NCBI GenBank assembly: GCA_016867695.1
Contig: VGIY01000022.1
Span: 1-16,459 of the forward strand
Direction of reading: 5' to 3'
DNA length: 16,459 bases
Source: Candidatus Eiseniibacteriota bacterium
GTDB taxonomy: Bacteria > Eisenbacteria > RBG-16-71-46 > CAIMUX01 > WJJG01
Position numbers and translations under genes: made by a program. The first letter of the stretch is position 1. The number at the start of each line of letters is the position of its first letter. This document shows positions 1 to 7,178 of this stretch, piece after piece. The notes under the pieces were generated by a model that was not told the DNA's origin, did no database searches, and saw only the letters and a list, made by a program, of their open reading frames with translations.

Positions 1-395
1 ATCGCCGGGAGACCCGCCCCCCTTCGGCGCCCGCCGGTTGGTACGCCTACCACATCGGGGCCGAGGCCGCCGCGGCAGGGGGTAGAGAGGACACCTCCGC
101 GGGGGACCGCTCCGGTCAGCCGGCCATCTCTGCGCCCTGGGCGGCGCCCTCCGGTTCGCCCATCGCCATCCGCTACCGCCTGGCCGAGCCGGGCGAGGTC
201 CGGCTCCGCGTGGTTGACGTGACCGGGCGGGAGGTGGCGTTCCTGGCCGGCGGCCGGCAGGCGGCGGGCGCCCACGCGGCGACCTGGAACGGCCGCGATG
301 CCGCCGGCGCCGCCGCGGCCAGCGGAGTCTACTTCATCCGGCTCTCGGCGCCGGGCGAGGAGGCGGCGGCGCGGGTCTTCCTCTTCCGCAGGTAG
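1..395 (+). CDS. C-terminal part of a secreted protein with FlgD-Ig/Por-type sorting module (5' truncated)
   Basis: The frame is open from the left edge (codons in phase with position 3) to the TAG at 393-395, so only the last ~130 residues are visible and the real start lies outside. The final ~80 residues follow the pattern of FlgD-like Ig / T9SS type A C-terminal modules: a beta-rich stretch with IRYRLAEPGEVRLRVVDVTGR, then a WNGRDAAG turn, then SGVYFIRLSA and a short basic end (FLFRR). In this family the module sits at the end of secreted or surface-attached proteins and is used for export or anchoring. Just before it is a Gly/Ala-rich linker, and WYAYHIG may be the end of the preceding domain. 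What the full protein does cannot be told. It converges on the esterase gene, which ends in a module of the same style. Confidence 0.75.
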   Translation, partial: RRETRPPSAPAGWYAYHIGAEAAAAGGREDTSAGDRSGQPAISAPWAAPSGSPIAIRYRLAEPGEVRLRVVDVTGREVAFLAGGRQAAGAHAATWNGRDAAGAAAASGVYFIRLSAPGEEAAARVFLFRR

Positions 396-410
396 GACGA
401 CCCGGCCGGG
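396..410. other. 15-bp convergent gap with GC palindrome
   Basis: The stop codons of the two converging genes are only 15 bp apart. The last ten bases of the gap are the self-complementary CCCGGCCGGG (401-410). It could help termination in both directions, but the foldable stem is only 3-4 bp with a GGCC loop and no T-run follows, so it is a weak candidate. Confidence 0.3.
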
Positions 411-2006
411 CTACTCGACCAGGATGATCCGGGCCGCCGCCGCCGCGGCGGCGTTTCCGGACAACGAGACGCGCGCGAAGTAGGCGCCCGCGGGAAGCCC
501 GCGCGGCAGTTCGAGCGCGCCCTCGCCGGCGGGGCGCTCGCCGGCGAAGGCGCCGGCGAGCCGCCGCCCCGCCGGGTCGAGCAGCGCCCATCCGAGCGGT
601 CCCGGGCGGGCGAGCCGGTAGCGGAGCGTCCGGCCGAGCGCCGGCCGCAGCTCCAGCGCCGGCGCGGCCGAGCCGGCGGGCGCCGCCCCGGTCCCGTCCT
701 GCCCGGCCGCGGCCGCGTCGAAGAGGACCGCGTACTGGGCCCGTCCCTCGCCCGTCAGCGAGAGCTCCTCGGCCTGTGGATCGTAGGACCAGTCCGCGCA
801 GGGCTCGCCGTCGATCGTCACCGCCGCCGGCTCCCGGGGCACGCCGGCCAGCACGAGCTGCGCCGGCTCGCCATCCTCCACGCTCCAGCCGATCGTGAAT
901 CGATCCCCATGAAGAGGAAAGGCGACCGCCTGCAGATCGAGCCCGGCGCGGGCGATGTTGCGGGCCAGCGTCACCGTCAGGTGCGCCGAGGCGGGGTGGG
1001 CGGCCGCTTCCAGCCGGGCGAAGGCGAGCCCGGCCCGCGGATCCAGCGCGGCCCACCAGGCGCGGCCCGCCTCGTCGGCGTTGAGCGACAGGCGCAGCGG
1101 ATGGCGTCGGGCCGAGAAGCCGCCCAGGAAGTCGCAGATCAGCTCCTCCTCGGCGCAGATCCATCCGTGTCCGGCGAGCGCCGACTCGCGCAGCACGACT
1201 TCGTCGGCCCAGCCGTCGAGCTCGGCGAAGAGATCCTCGGCATGCGCGCGCCAGACCTGGTCCGAGGTCCCGTGGCCGAAGACGAGGAGCAGCGGCAGGT
1301 GCCTGGCGTTCCAGTGCATGCTGCCGGTCGAGTCGGCGAAGCAGATCGCCGAGTTGCGGCGGTATTCGAAGGGCACCTCGGCCGGGGTGCCGCCGAAGGC
1401 GGCGATCATCGAGTGGTTGACGCCCTGCTCGGCGAAGCGGCGCTCGCAGTCCTGGATCCCGGAAACGGAGGCCGCCGCGGCGACGAGCGGGCCGCCGGGG
1501 TCGAGGTGGTTGTTGGAGAAGACCATCCCGGCGGCGCCCCCCATCGAGGCGCCGACCATGTAGATGCGCTCCGCGTCGACCGCGTAGCGTTCCGAGATCC
1601 AGGCGATCATGTCGACGACGTGGGACTGCGTGGCCTGGTTGTTCCAGTGCGTCGTCGAGGGACCGTGATGCGCGGCGGCGAGCCAGCCGCGCGCGTCGGC
1701 GATCGAGTCGAACGCCGTGGCGTTGCGCATCTCCAGATGGGTGCCCCCCCACTGGTGCCACCCGACGAGGAGCGGGCAGGGGACCGCGGGGTCGTAGGCG
1801 GAGGGGATCTGCAGCCAGAAGGTCTCGGTCGTGTCGGCCAGCGTCGTCTCGATGGTGACGACGAACTCCTCCCGGGCCGCGCAGAGGGTGGACAGGGCGG
1901 CCAGGGCGAGAAGGGCCGCCGACAGGAGGGCGGGGCGGCAGGCGGCTCCCGCCGCCGCGGCGGGCGACGGCTCGCGGGGGGCAAGCCGGGACTCGGGGCT
2001 GCGCAT
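411..2006 (-). CDS. Secreted alpha/beta-hydrolase (PHB-depolymerase/esterase-like) with C-terminal sorting module
   Basis: The product is 531 residues. The ATG at 2006 is chosen because GGGAGG lies 4 nt upstream; the frame extends 20 codons further but has no comparable ribosome site. Residues ~24-44 form a hydrophobic signal peptide ending LSTLCA-A, so the protein is exported. The catalytic part (~50-300) has the GxSxG nucleophile elbow as GASMGG (Ser154), a likely acid Asp249 in GHGTSD and a likely His280 in AGHGW, in the order of alpha/beta-hydrolases of the polyhydroxybutyrate depolymerase/feruloyl esterase type. The usual oxyanion HG motif appears as GWHQWGG. A beta-rich linker (~305-430) follows, and residues ~446-531 resemble a FlgD-Ig/Por sorting module ending in RIILVE. 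The substrate is unknown; secreted polyester or carbohydrate-ester hydrolysis is the best guess. Confidence 0.75.
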   Translation of the reverse strand: MRSPESRLAPREPSPAAAAGAACRPALLSAALLALAALSTLCAAREEFVVTIETTLADTTETFWLQIPSAYDPAVPCPLLVGWHQWGGTHLEMRNATAFDSIADARGWLAAAHHGPSTTHWNNQATQSHVVDMIAWISERYAVDAERIYMVGASMGGAAGMVFSNNHLDPGGPLVAAAASVSGIQDCERRFAEQGVNHSMIAAFGGTPAEVPFEYRRNSAICFADSTGSMHWNARHLPLLLVFGHGTSDQVWRAHAEDLFAELDGWADEVVLRESALAGHGWICAEEELICDFLGGFSARRHPLRLSLNADEAGRAWWAALDPRAGLAFARLEAAAHPASAHLTVTLARNIARAGLDLQAVAFPLHGDRFTIGWSVEDGEPAQLVLAGVPREPAAVTIDGEPCADWSYDPQAEELSLTGEGRAQYAVLFDAAAAGQDGTGAAPAGSAAPALELRPALGRTLRYRLARPGPLGWALLDPAGRRLAGAFAGERPAGEGALELPRGLPAGAYFARVSLSGNAAAAAAARIILVE

Positions 2007-2056
2007 GGGGCCTCCCGGACAGTGGCCGGAGCGTCGCCAGGCGACGGTCAGGCGCG

Positions 2057-2062
2057 ATTGTA
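2057..2062 (-). promoter_or_regulatory. Possible -10 element for the esterase gene
   Basis: The minus strand reads TACAAT (5 of 6 matches to TATAAT) about 50 bp before the esterase start, in otherwise GC-rich DNA between the antiporter stop and the esterase start. No recognisable -35 lies 16-18 bp upstream, so this is a weak call. Confidence 0.3.
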
Positions 2063-2121
2063 CCATGGGAGCGTCTCGCGGAGCGGGCCGAGGCGGGACT
2101 GGCGCCGCTCCGGCGGCCGGG

Positions 2122-3162
2122 TCACTCCTGTGCCCAGCGGCCGTAGCTGAGGATGGTGATCGCCGCGTAGACGGCCAGGAGCAGTACGCCGAACGGGCGG
2201 CGCAGCGTCGGTCCCGAGAAGTGGATCCCGACGCGGAAGATGATCAGCACGGCCAGCATGGCGGGGAACATCAGACGGAAGAAGGACGCCGGCGCCTGCA
2301 GCCCCCCCGCCGTGACCGCCGCGGCCGCGCCGGTCACGAAGAGGACATTGAGGATGTCGGCGCCGATCACGTTGCCCACGGCCAGTTCCCCGTGCCCCTT
2401 GCGCACCGCGGTCATGGCGGTGACGAGCTCCGGCAGGGAGGTGCCGAAGGCGACCAGCGTCGCGGCGATGACCGCGTCGGGCACGCCCAGCCGCAGCGCC
2501 ATCTGCTGGACGACGGGGATCAACAGCCACGACGAGACGATGACGAGCAGGATGCCGCCGGCGAGCCTGAGGATCACCCCCGTCGCGCCCGCGCGCCCCT
2601 GCAGCGGCTCGAGGTCGGGGCCGTTCGACTGCGCGTCCTTGCGCGCCCAGCGGATGGAGAGCCAGAGGTAGAGCACCAGCGCGGCCAGGAACAGGAATCC
2701 GATCCAGCGGTCGAAGAGCCCGCCGTAGACGAAGGGGTTGCGCCAGGAGGCGAAGGGGAGGCAGCCGAGGATCATCGCCAGGCCGGCCCCCTGCTGGATC
2801 CAGCCCTGGCGGGTGACCACCGAGCGGACGAGCGGCAGCGGCTTCCAGACGGCGGCGAGCCCGAGGATCAGCCCCGTGTCGCAGATGATCGACCCCACCG
2901 CGTTGCCGAGGGCCAGGCCGGGCCGCCCCTGGACGGCGGCGAAGACCGACACCGACGCCTCCGGCAGCGTGGTGCCGAGGCTGACGATCGTCGCCCCGAT
3001 GAGCATCTTGGGCACGCCCCAGCGCAGCGACAGCGTCACCGCCTGGTCGACCAGGAGCTCCGCGCCCTTGCTGAGCGTGAGGATCAGGATGGCGACGGCC
3101 CCGAAGAGCAGCCAGAGCGGCAGGGCGGCGACAATATGCTCGAGCCATGCTTCCATCGGCAT
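2122..3162 (-). CDS. Sodium/calcium exchanger family (CaCA) membrane antiporter
   Basis: The product is 346 residues, typical of YrbG-like CaCA exchangers, which trade Ca2+ for Na+ or H+ across the inner membrane. About ten hydrophobic segments are visible in two halves, split by a hydrophilic loop (~172-192). Each half carries an alpha repeat: GTTLPE (63-68, Glu68) with GNAVGS (86-91), and GTSLPE (240-245, Glu245) with GNVIGADILN (263-272). The two Glu residues are the expected ion ligands. The first repeat continues GSIICDTG instead of the common GSNIFN, so one half lacks the usual Asn residues while the other keeps a more standard form. The ATG at 3162 has GGGGA 7 nt upstream; an ATG two codons in (3156) is an alternative. 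It follows serC by 82 bp on the same strand, so read-through is possible, but no functional link with serine synthesis is evident. Confidence 0.87.
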   Translation of the reverse strand: MPMEAWLEHIVAALPLWLLFGAVAILILTLSKGAELLVDQAVTLSLRWGVPKMLIGATIVSLGTTLPEASVSVFAAVQGRPGLALGNAVGSIICDTGLILGLAAVWKPLPLVRSVVTRQGWIQQGAGLAMILGCLPFASWRNPFVYGGLFDRWIGFLFLAALVLYLWLSIRWARKDAQSNGPDLEPLQGRAGATGVILRLAGGILLVIVSSWLLIPVVQQMALRLGVPDAVIAATLVAFGTSLPELVTAMTAVRKGHGELAVGNVIGADILNVLFVTGAAAAVTAGGLQAPASFFRLMFPAMLAVLIIFRVGIHFSGPTLRRPFGVLLLAVYAAITILSYGRWAQE

Positions 3163-3189
3163 TCCCCATTCCCCGGCGCCCGGCCGACA

Positions 3190-3227
3190 GGCGGGCGCGA
3201 GCCGGCGCCGGCCGTCCCGGGCCCGCC
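3190..3227. repeat. GC-rich inverted repeat between serC and the antiporter gene
   Basis: GGCGGGC (3190-3196) and GCCCGCC (3221-3227) are perfect arms, and the enclosed region contains the 12-bp palindrome GCCGGCGCCGGC (3201-3212). It lies just after the serC stop on the transcribed (minus) strand, where a terminator or RNA-processing hairpin would be expected. There is no T-run, and GC content alone makes such pairs common. Confidence 0.35.
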
Positions 3228-3244
3228 CGCCGCGGCTCCCGCGC

Positions 3245-4330
3245 CTAGCCGTTGGCCTTGGCGAAGGCCTTCATGAAGCCGACGACCGCCTCGACCGACT
3301 CCAGCGGGCAGGAGTTGTAGGCGGAGATGCGGATGCCGCCCACGGAGCGGTGGCCCTTCAGCCCCAGCATGCGCTGCGCCTTGCCCTCGGCGACGAACTT
3401 CGTCTCCAGCTCCTCGGAGGGCAGCCGGAAGACGATGTTCATCATCGAGCGGCTCGCCTTGTCCACCGGCGCGCGGAAGAACTCGGGGTCGGCGTCGATC
3501 GTCTCGTAGATCAAGCCGGCCTTGCGGCGGTTGTGCGCCTCGACCGCGGGCATGCCCCCCATCTCCTTCATGTGGGCGAGGACGTTGCGGACCATGTAGA
3601 TGGCGAAGACGGGCGGGGTGTTGAAGAGCGAGTTCTCCTTGGCGTGGGTCGCGTACTTGAGCATCGTCGGGTTGTCGGCCTTGCACTGGGCGAGGATGTC
3701 GTCGCGGATGAGGACGATGGTCACGCCGGCCGGCCCGAGGTTCTTCTGCGCACCGACGTAGATCAGCCCGAAGGGCTTGGGGTCGAAGGCGCGCCAGAGG
3801 AAGTCGGAGGACATGTCGGCCACGAGGGGCACCCCGGCGGTCTCGGGGAAGGCGTGCCACTGCGTGCCCTTGATCGTGTTGTTGCTGGTGATGTGGACGT
3901 AGCGCGCGCCGGGGGTGAGCTTCAGCTCCTCCTGGCGAGGGATGCGGGTCAGCCCGACCGTCTCGCCGTCGAAGGCGACGTTCACTCGGCCGAAGAGCTT
4001 CGCCTCGGCGATCGCCTTCTTCGACCAGGTGCCGGTGTGGACGTAGTCGGCGGTCTGGTCCGGGGCCAGCAGGTTCATCGGCACCATGGCGAACTGCAGG
4101 CTCGCCCCGCCTCCCAGGAAGAGGACATGGTAGTTCTCGCCCAGGCTGAGGAACTCGCGGATCAGGGCGATCGCCTCGTTGTGGACCGCCTCGTACTCCT
4201 TGGAGCGGTGGCTGGTCTCCATGATCGAGGTGCCGGTGCCGGCCCAATCGACGAGCTCCTGCTGCGCCCGCTCGAGGGCGGGCAGCGGGAGGACCGCGGG
4301 ACCGGCGAAGAAATTGTGGGCGCGTGCCAT
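3245..4330 (-). CDS. serC: Phosphoserine aminotransferase
   Basis: This PLP enzyme (EC 2.6.1.52) converts 3-phosphohydroxypyruvate plus glutamate to O-phosphoserine and 2-oxoglutarate, the second step of serine synthesis; in some bacteria it also serves vitamin B6 synthesis. The 361 residues match the family's ~360. Visible motifs: an opening NFFAGPAVLP, substrate-binding His41-Arg42 in ETSHRSKE, GGGASLQF (73-80) for PLP phosphate binding, SDFLWR, and the Schiff-base Lys196 in VGAQKNLGPAG. The C-terminus GGIRISAYN is typical. The start at 4330 has AAGGAG 8 nt upstream; the upstream extension of the frame is GC-rich with no family similarity. serA lies 97 bp upstream on the same strand, supporting a shared serine pathway transcript. 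Confidence 0.96.
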   Translation of the reverse strand: MARAHNFFAGPAVLPLPALERAQQELVDWAGTGTSIMETSHRSKEYEAVHNEAIALIREFLSLGENYHVLFLGGGASLQFAMVPMNLLAPDQTADYVHTGTWSKKAIAEAKLFGRVNVAFDGETVGLTRIPRQEELKLTPGARYVHITSNNTIKGTQWHAFPETAGVPLVADMSSDFLWRAFDPKPFGLIYVGAQKNLGPAGVTIVLIRDDILAQCKADNPTMLKYATHAKENSLFNTPPVFAIYMVRNVLAHMKEMGGMPAVEAHNRRKAGLIYETIDADPEFFRAPVDKASRSMMNIVFRLPSEELETKFVAEGKAQRMLGLKGHRSVGGIRISAYNSCPLESVEAVVGFMKAFAKANG

Positions 4331-4338
4331 GGCTCTCT

Positions 4339-4344
4339 CTCCTT
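4339..4344 (-). promoter_or_regulatory. Ribosome binding site deciding the serC start
   Basis: The minus strand reads AAGGAG eight bases before the ATG at 4330. This fixes the serC start, which otherwise could be placed up to 47 codons further upstream. Confidence 0.7.
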
Positions 4345-4357
4345 CCGCTTGCATCCA

Positions 4358-4400
4358 GGCCGGGTCTCCGGCCGGAACCGCAGCCCCGGGCGCCCCGGGG
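4358..4400. repeat. Two small hairpins in the serA-serC intercistronic spacer
   Basis: GGCCGG-GTCT-CCGGCC (4358-4373) is a 6-bp stem with a tetraloop. CCCCGGG-CGC-CCCGGGG (4384-4400) is a 7-bp stem with a 3-nt loop. Both lie in the 97-bp spacer between the serA stop and the serC start, before the serC ribosome site at 4339-4344. They could stabilise or process a serA-serC transcript or partly terminate it. Function is inferred only from position. Confidence 0.4.
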
Positions 4401-4427
4401 GGGCGGCCGGGGGCGGCGCCGGGCCGA

Positions 4428-5306
4428 CTACTTCTTTCCGTAATGCCGCTCGAGGATCTCGACGATGACATCCCCGATGCGCAGCAGGTTCTCCGTCGAC
4501 GAGGCGCCGATGTGCGGCGCCATGAAGACGTTGGGCGCTCCGAGCAGCGGGCTCGTCGGCGGCGGCGGATCGCTCTCCCAAACGTCGGTTCCGTAGGCGC
4601 GCACCTGCCCGCCGGCCAGGGCGGCGGCGAGGTCGGGCTCGTGGATCACCTTTCCCCGGCCGGTGTTGATCAGGATCACGCCCTTCTTCATCCTGGCTAT
4701 CAGCGCCGCGTTGACCATCCCGCGCGTCTCGTCGGTCAGCGGCGTGTGCAGCGAGATGTAGTCCGCCTGCGCCAGCAGCTCATCGAGCGAGACCAGCTTG
4801 GCGTGCGGGGAGGCGGCGACGAACTTGTCGAAGGCGATGACCTGCATACCGAAGGCCTTGGCGCGGATGGCGACCTCGGTGCCGATCCGGCCGACGCCGA
4901 TCAGGCCGAGGGTCTTCTGGTAGAGCTCCGTGCGCTTGAGCTCCTTCTTCAGCCACTTGCCTTCCTTCATCGACATGTGGCCCTCGATCACCCGGCTGGG
5001 GATGGCCAGCATCAGGGCCATGGCCAGCTCGGCGACCGCGACGCTCGAGGCGGCCGGGGTGTTGAAGACCTGGATCCCCTTCTCCTTGGCGTGGGCCTGG
5101 TCGACATTGTCCAGCCCGACGCCGCCGCGGATGATCATCTTCAGCATCGGGGCGGAGTCGATGTACTCCCGGGTCGCCTTGGTCTTGCTGCGGATCAGGA
5201 CGACCTCGGCCTCGGCCAGCCGCGCCGGGTCGGTGGTCACCGCGCCGAACTTCTCCAGGCGCGCCGGCAGCGACTCGTGAAAGGCATCGGCGATCAGGAT
5301 CTTCAT
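4428..5306 (-). CDS. serA: D-3-phosphoglycerate dehydrogenase, short form without ACT domain
   Basis: This NAD-dependent D-2-hydroxyacid dehydrogenase catalyses the first step of serine synthesis, 3-phosphoglycerate to 3-phosphohydroxypyruvate. The 292 residues cover substrate- and nucleotide-binding domains only; the ACT and intervening domains that give serine feedback control in longer SerA proteins are absent. The Rossmann motif is GVGRIG (137-142), followed by Asp160 at the end of the next strand, which favours NAD over NADP. Arg217 in NTGRG and His265 in APHIGAS are the expected catalytic residues. The position normally held by the catalytic Glu (family DVFxxEP) reads DVWESDP, so an Asp (246) replaces it. 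A GGAGG lies 6 nt before the ATG at 5306. The gene sits between the DUF1015 gene (63 bp upstream) and serC, which supports phosphoglycerate as substrate over another hydroxyacid. Confidence 0.92.
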   Translation of the reverse strand: MKILIADAFHESLPARLEKFGAVTTDPARLAEAEVVLIRSKTKATREYIDSAPMLKMIIRGGVGLDNVDQAHAKEKGIQVFNTPAASSVAVAELAMALMLAIPSRVIEGHMSMKEGKWLKKELKRTELYQKTLGLIGVGRIGTEVAIRAKAFGMQVIAFDKFVAASPHAKLVSLDELLAQADYISLHTPLTDETRGMVNAALIARMKKGVILINTGRGKVIHEPDLAAALAGGQVRAYGTDVWESDPPPPTSPLLGAPNVFMAPHIGASSTENLLRIGDVIVEILERHYGKK

Positions 5307-5369
5307 CTGCCACCTCCGGATGGCCGCCCCCGCGGGGCAGGCGATTGGGGCGCACTCACCGGCGCCGGC

Positions 5370-6608
5370 TCAGTCTCCCAGGGGCCGCACGAACAGCCCC
5401 GAACGCAGCTTGGGCTCGAACCAGGTCGACTTGGGGGGCATGACGTGGCCCGCATCGGCGACCGCCATCAGCTGGTCGATGCTCGTCGGGTGGAGGGCGA
5501 AGGCGACCGCCCAGCCCTCCCGGCAGCGCCGCTCGAGCTCGGCCGTGCCGCGGATGCCGCCGACGAAGTCGATCCTCTTGTCCCGGCGCGGGTCGGCGAT
5601 GCCGAGCAGCGGCTCCAGGCAGTTGTGCTGCAGGATGGCGGCGTCGAGCGAGCGGACCGGGTCGTCCGCCGGAAAGCTCCCCGGCTTGGCGGTCAGCCGA
5701 TACCAGCGCTCGCCGAGGAGCATGCCGAAGCCATGGAGCGCCTCGGGCTCGGGGTGCGTCGTCGGGCTGATGGCGAAGGCCCCGCTGAGAGCGGCGAGGA
5801 ACTCGGCCGGGCTGCGGCCGTGCAGGTCCTTGACCACCCGGTTGTAGGCCATGATCTTCATCTCGTCGTGCGGGAAGATGACCGCCAGGAAGGCGTTGTA
5901 GGGCTCGCTCCCGTCGTGGCGCGGATTCGCCTGACGGCGCGCGGCGCGCACGCGCGTGGCGGCGGCGCTGCGATGATGGCCGTCGGCGACGTAGAGCGCC
6001 GGCACGGCGGCGAAGGCCTCGGTCAGCGCGGCCATCGCCGCCGGATCCTTCACCACCCAGAGCGTGTGGGCGATGCCGTCGTCGGTCGTGAAGTCGTACT
6101 CGGGCTCGGCCGACTGCAGGGCGGCGATCCTCACGCGCAGCGCCGATTGCGCCGGATAGGTCAGGAAGACCGGCTCGTCGTTGGCGTCGAGGAGGTCGAT
6201 GTGCCGCGTGCGGTCGTCCTCCTTGTCGGGCCGGGTGAACTCGTGCTTCTTGATCAGGCCCGCCTCGTACTCGTCGACGCTGGCCCCGGCGACGATGCCC
6301 GTCTGCGTGTGCTGGCCCATGCGCTGGCGGTAGATGTAGAAGGCCGGGGCCGCCTCGCGCGCCAGGGTGCCCTCCTCGATGAACCGCTTCAGGTTCTCCG
6401 CCCCCTGGGCGTAGACCCGCGGGTCGTGGGGGTCGAGATCGGCGGGCAGGCCGATCTCCGGCTTCGAGATGTGCAGGAAGGACCGAGGATTGCCCTGCGC
6501 CATCGCCCGGGCCTCCTCGGTGTCGAGGACGTCGTAGGGGGGGGCGGCCACGCGGGCCGCCCGGTCCCGGGGCGGGCGGTATGCCCGGAAGGGCTGGATC
6601 CGTGCCAT
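5370..6608 (-). CDS. DUF1015 family protein, linked to serine biosynthesis
   Basis: The product has 412 residues, the usual size of DUF1015 (COG4198). Family signatures: an N-terminal IQPFRAYRP with APPYDVL, a HEFTRPDKEDDR segment (122-133), ADGHHRSAAA (208-217), and the closing MPPKSTWFEPK (390-400) with LRSGL. No signal peptide or membrane segment is seen, so it is probably cytoplasmic. The DGHHR motif resembles the phosphate-binding motif of the ParB/sulfiredoxin-like fold, which includes the ADP-dependent free serine kinase SerK; this resemblance is inference. The start at 6608 has GAGGAG 5 nt upstream. It is the first gene of a minus-strand run with serA and serC, a neighbourhood I recall for this family in other bacteria. 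A role in phosphoserine or serine handling is therefore plausible but unproven. A weak -10 (TAGTAT, 6657-6662) may start the operon. Confidence 0.87.
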   Translation of the reverse strand: MARIQPFRAYRPPRDRAARVAAPPYDVLDTEEARAMAQGNPRSFLHISKPEIGLPADLDPHDPRVYAQGAENLKRFIEEGTLAREAAPAFYIYRQRMGQHTQTGIVAGASVDEYEAGLIKKHEFTRPDKEDDRTRHIDLLDANDEPVFLTYPAQSALRVRIAALQSAEPEYDFTTDDGIAHTLWVVKDPAAMAALTEAFAAVPALYVADGHHRSAAATRVRAARRQANPRHDGSEPYNAFLAVIFPHDEMKIMAYNRVVKDLHGRSPAEFLAALSGAFAISPTTHPEPEALHGFGMLLGERWYRLTAKPGSFPADDPVRSLDAAILQHNCLEPLLGIADPRRDKRIDFVGGIRGTAELERRCREGWAVAFALHPTSIDQLMAVADAGHVMPPKSTWFEPKLRSGLFVRPLGD

Positions 6609-6712
6609 ATGCGCTCCTCGAGCTGGAAACCGCTACACATCCTTCACGAACGGGCGATACTAACAGGCGGAGCGAACCGCGCGCCAGCGGATTGCGTTCC
6701 CCGCCGCGGGGG

Positions 6713-6742
6713 TTGACATGCCCGGCCACCCGCGGCGAAGAT
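6713..6742 (+). promoter_or_regulatory. Possible promoter of the zinc-ribbon gene cluster
   Basis: A perfect -35 hexamer TTGACA occurs at 6713-6718 in the divergent region between the serine operon and the plus-strand cluster. The best -10 is GAAGAT (6737-6742, 18-bp spacer), only 3 of 6 matches. The position fits a promoter about 110 bp before the zinc-ribbon gene, but the weak -10 keeps this uncertain. Confidence 0.3.
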
Positions 6743-6851
6743 CGGGCCGGATGGCCGGGCCGGCCGATGCCGACTCGCGCCTGCTCGCGCGGGGGGGGGC
6801 GCCTGCGGCGGTCCCGGGGACCGGCGGGGCGCGTCAGAGGGGGAGGGGAGG

Positions 6852-7049
6852 ATGGACCAGGGCGCGACGCTGCCGCCGTGCAGGAAGTGTGGGGTCGGCG
6901 TGATGATTCCGCTCTCCGACTACGGCCGCGAGGGGGCTCCGATCCGGTTCAAGGCCTGGGCTTGCACCAACCCCGAGTGCGGCTTCAACATCCGGATCGA
7001 CAACGGCGAGATCAGCTACGGGCGGACGATCAGCCACTCCAGCAAGTAG
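6852..7049 (+). CDS. Small zinc-ribbon protein of unknown function
   Basis: The product is 65 residues. Four cysteines form a zinc-ribbon pattern: CRKC (Cys10, Cys13) and CTNPEC (Cys38, Cys43) separated by 24 residues. The text around the second knuckle (KAWACTNPECGFNIRIDNGEIS) is polar and beta-prone, like the small zinc fingers of topoisomerase C-termini or RNA polymerase accessory proteins, but I do not recognise the family. A purine-rich GGAGG at 6842-6846 lies 5 nt before the ATG. There is no signal peptide, so it is likely cytosolic and may bind nucleic acid or another protein. It is followed after 129 bp by the HAD gene and is divergent from the DUF1015-serA-serC operon. Confidence 0.75.
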   Translation: MDQGATLPPCRKCGVGVMIPLSDYGREGAPIRFKAWACTNPECGFNIRIDNGEISYGRTISHSSK

Positions 7050-7178
7050 CTTCCCCGGCACGCACGGCGCCCGACGCGCCGGGCCATGCGCCGGGCGGGA
7101 GGCCTGCCCGGAGCGCCCGGGCCTTCCGCCGGCCCCCTTCCGCGCGCGCCTCGCGCCGGGCGAGTCACCGGGGTAGCC

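Noticed and set aside
4179..6716. Very long open frame on the plus strand opposite serC, serA and the DUF1015 gene
   Set aside because: The product is Arg/Gly/Asp/Leu-rich with no domain pattern. It is the antisense shadow created by high GC at third codon positions of three well-supported genes.
7050..7178. GC-rich hairpins between the zinc-ribbon and HAD genes
   Set aside because: Several imperfect stems can be drawn (such as CCGGGC/GCCCGG), but all are short, overlapping and expected at this base composition.
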